DNA from: an uncultured Collinsella sp.
GTDB lineage: Bacteria; Actinomycetota; Coriobacteriia; Coriobacteriales; Coriobacteriaceae
DNA length: 6,810 bases
Assembly (NCBI GenBank): GCA_902494585.1
Contig: CABUUD010000100.1
Coordinates: forward strand, 1 to 6,810
Direction of reading: 5' to 3'
In this document: positions 6,136 to 6,810 of the stretch, in pieces
How the letters are laid out: each line of letters begins with the position of its first letter
Position numbering within the stretch: position 1 is the first letter of the stretch
The notes under the pieces: generated by a model
The model's input: only the letters and a program-made list of their open reading frames with translations
Told to the model about the DNA's origin: nothing
Databases searched by the model: none
Program-made: the position numbers and the translations under genes

Positions 6136-6423
6136 ATGGCATCTCTCGACAAGGTATATAAGCAAATTGAAGTTTTTGCTCGGGAATGTGACGCCGAGAA
6201 AGTTGTGCTGTTTGGGTCTCGCGCTCGAGGCAACAACTTGCCTAAGAGCGATATTGACATCGCCGTAGCAGGTTGCCGGGATTTCGGCCGTTTCTCATAT
6301 TTGATCGAGGAGCGTCTTGATACTCTTTTAGATGTAGATGTCGTCAATCTCGATGAGTCCTTATCGCAGCAATTGCTCGATGAAATTGCCAGGGATGGTG
6401 TGATTCTGTATGAAAAAATATGA
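6136..6423 (+). CDS. MNT-type minimal nucleotidyltransferase (MntA-like antitoxin)
   Basis: A 95-residue protein of the pol-beta nucleotidyltransferase superfamily. The motif GS-X10-DXD is exact: G27-S28 in LFGSRARG, then D39 and D41 in SDIDIAV. A third acidic site is likely at D66/D68 in LLDVDVV. In characterised MntA-HepT pairs such a protein transfers AMP from ATP to a tyrosine of its HEPN partner and so neutralises it. Here the partner gene follows with a 14-base overlap, which supports a toxin-antitoxin role. The start at 6136 lies 8 bases after the Rrf2 stop, with a weak AGGG about six bases upstream. Hand-counted GC over 6181-6420 is about 48%, well below the regulator (62% in one line), which suggests separate origin. 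A housekeeping nucleotidyl transfer role cannot be excluded. Confidence 0.9.
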   Translation: MASLDKVYKQIEVFARECDAEKVVLFGSRARGNNLPKSDIDIAVAGCRDFGRFSYLIEERLDTLLDVDVVNLDESLSQQLLDEIARDGVILYEKI

Positions 6424-6810
6424 GAACTTTGCCAGCGCCTTGGCGAATCTTGAGGATGCGCCCAATCAGGATCTCAACAATGATTTTGTTCAGAGTGGAT
6501 TGATTAATAAGTTCAATCTTCAATTTGAACTGAGCTGGAAGCTCCTTAAGCGTCTGCTCGAGTATGAGGGTGCCACGCTTGCCGCGTCGGGGTCTCCTCG
6601 TGCCATCTTGAAGGAGTCCTACCGATTCTACGACTTTATTGATGAGGCAGCCTGGCTAGATATGCTCAGAGACCGCAATACGAACGTCCATATCTACGAC
6701 AACAAGCTCGCTCAAGATTTGATTCAGCGCATCTTGGACGTCTATATCCCTGCTTTCTGCCAGTTGAGGGACGGGCTGATGGAGCGTTACGGCGAGCTTC
6801 TGTTGGCGCC
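6410..6810 (+). CDS. HI0074-family HEPN protein (HepT-like toxin), 3' end outside the window
   Basis: An open frame starts ATGAAAAAATAT at 6410 inside the end of the nucleotidyltransferase gene and stays open for 133 codons to the window edge, so it is partial. It reads as an all-helical protein of the nucleotidyltransferase-substrate-binding (HI0074) family, a branch of the HEPN superfamily: FNLQFELSWKLLKRLLEYEG (about 35-54), SPRAILKESYRFYDFID (62-78), then WLDMLRDRNTNVHIYD (82-97). The last segment holds R89-X4-H94-X-Y96, the RX4HXY motif that in HepT toxins forms the RNase site and carries the tyrosine AMPylated by MntA. Family length is about 130-145, so little should be missing. The overlap suggests coupled translation. 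RNase activity is inferred; the HI0074 branch is less well studied than HepT (DUF86). Confidence 0.88.
   Translation, partial: MKKYENFASALANLEDAPNQDLNNDFVQSGLINKFNLQFELSWKLLKRLLEYEGATLAASGSPRAILKESYRFYDFIDEAAWLDMLRDRNTNVHIYDNKLAQDLIQRILDVYIPAFCQLRDGLMERYGELLLA

Noticed and set aside
5639..6142. A 167-codon minus-strand frame opposite the Rrf2 gene
   Set aside because: Antisense to a clear winged-helix regulator and without a recognisable domain.
1..6810. tRNA, rRNA, CRISPR arrays, insertion sequences or transposon ends
   Set aside because: I found no spaced direct repeats, transposase motifs or tRNA-like clover-leaf signals on either strand by reading.

Overview
The window holds a complete SUF iron-sulfur cluster assembly operon on the minus strand, a divergent Rrf2/IscR-type regulator on the plus strand, and directly behind that regulator a two-gene nucleotidyltransferase/HEPN (MntA-HepT-like) module whose second gene runs off the right edge. 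The suf genes are GC-rich (70% in one hand-counted 60-base stretch). The desulfurase partner is SufU rather than SufE, there is no SufA, and the SufU sequence (HNSHPDYKYE then NPSCGD, with HGCAISQAS) resembles gut Firmicutes/Actinobacteria versions. I infer a high-GC anaerobic gut actinobacterium of the Coriobacteriia, Collinsella-like; this rests on protein flavour and GC only.

Layout: 1-164 shows nothing I can assign. 165-199 is a strong intrinsic terminator for the leftward operon. Reading leftward from 5473 the order is sufC, sufB, sufD, sufS, sufU. They are packed with a 12-base gap (C/B), a 1-base TAATG overlap (B/D), a 4-base ATGA overlap (D/S) and an 8-base overlap (S/U), so a single transcript with translational coupling is very likely. 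5474-5695 is the shared divergent control region. It holds a leftward promoter whose -35 lies inside an inverted repeat (TTAGTC-N12-GACTAA), a tandem octamer in the suf leader, and a 30-base inverted repeat with two mutually exclusive hairpins just before the regulator's ribosome binding site. 5696-6127 encodes the Rrf2 regulator with three cysteines. 6136-6423 and 6410 to the window end encode the MNT nucleotidyltransferase and HI0074-type HEPN protein, with a visible fall in GC (about 48% over 6181-6420).

How it works together: SufS takes sulfur from cysteine as a persulfide, SufU accepts it, and the SufB-SufC-SufD scaffold builds the cluster using SufC ATPase activity. The Rrf2 protein probably senses cluster status and represses the suf promoter and perhaps its own. 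The nucleotidyltransferase/HEPN pair looks like an acquired type VII toxin-antitoxin module. Its position 8 bases behind the Rrf2 gene suggests that it shares the Rrf2 transcript. The SUF system itself is well known; the less explained parts are the control region and the attachment of the MNT/HEPN pair.
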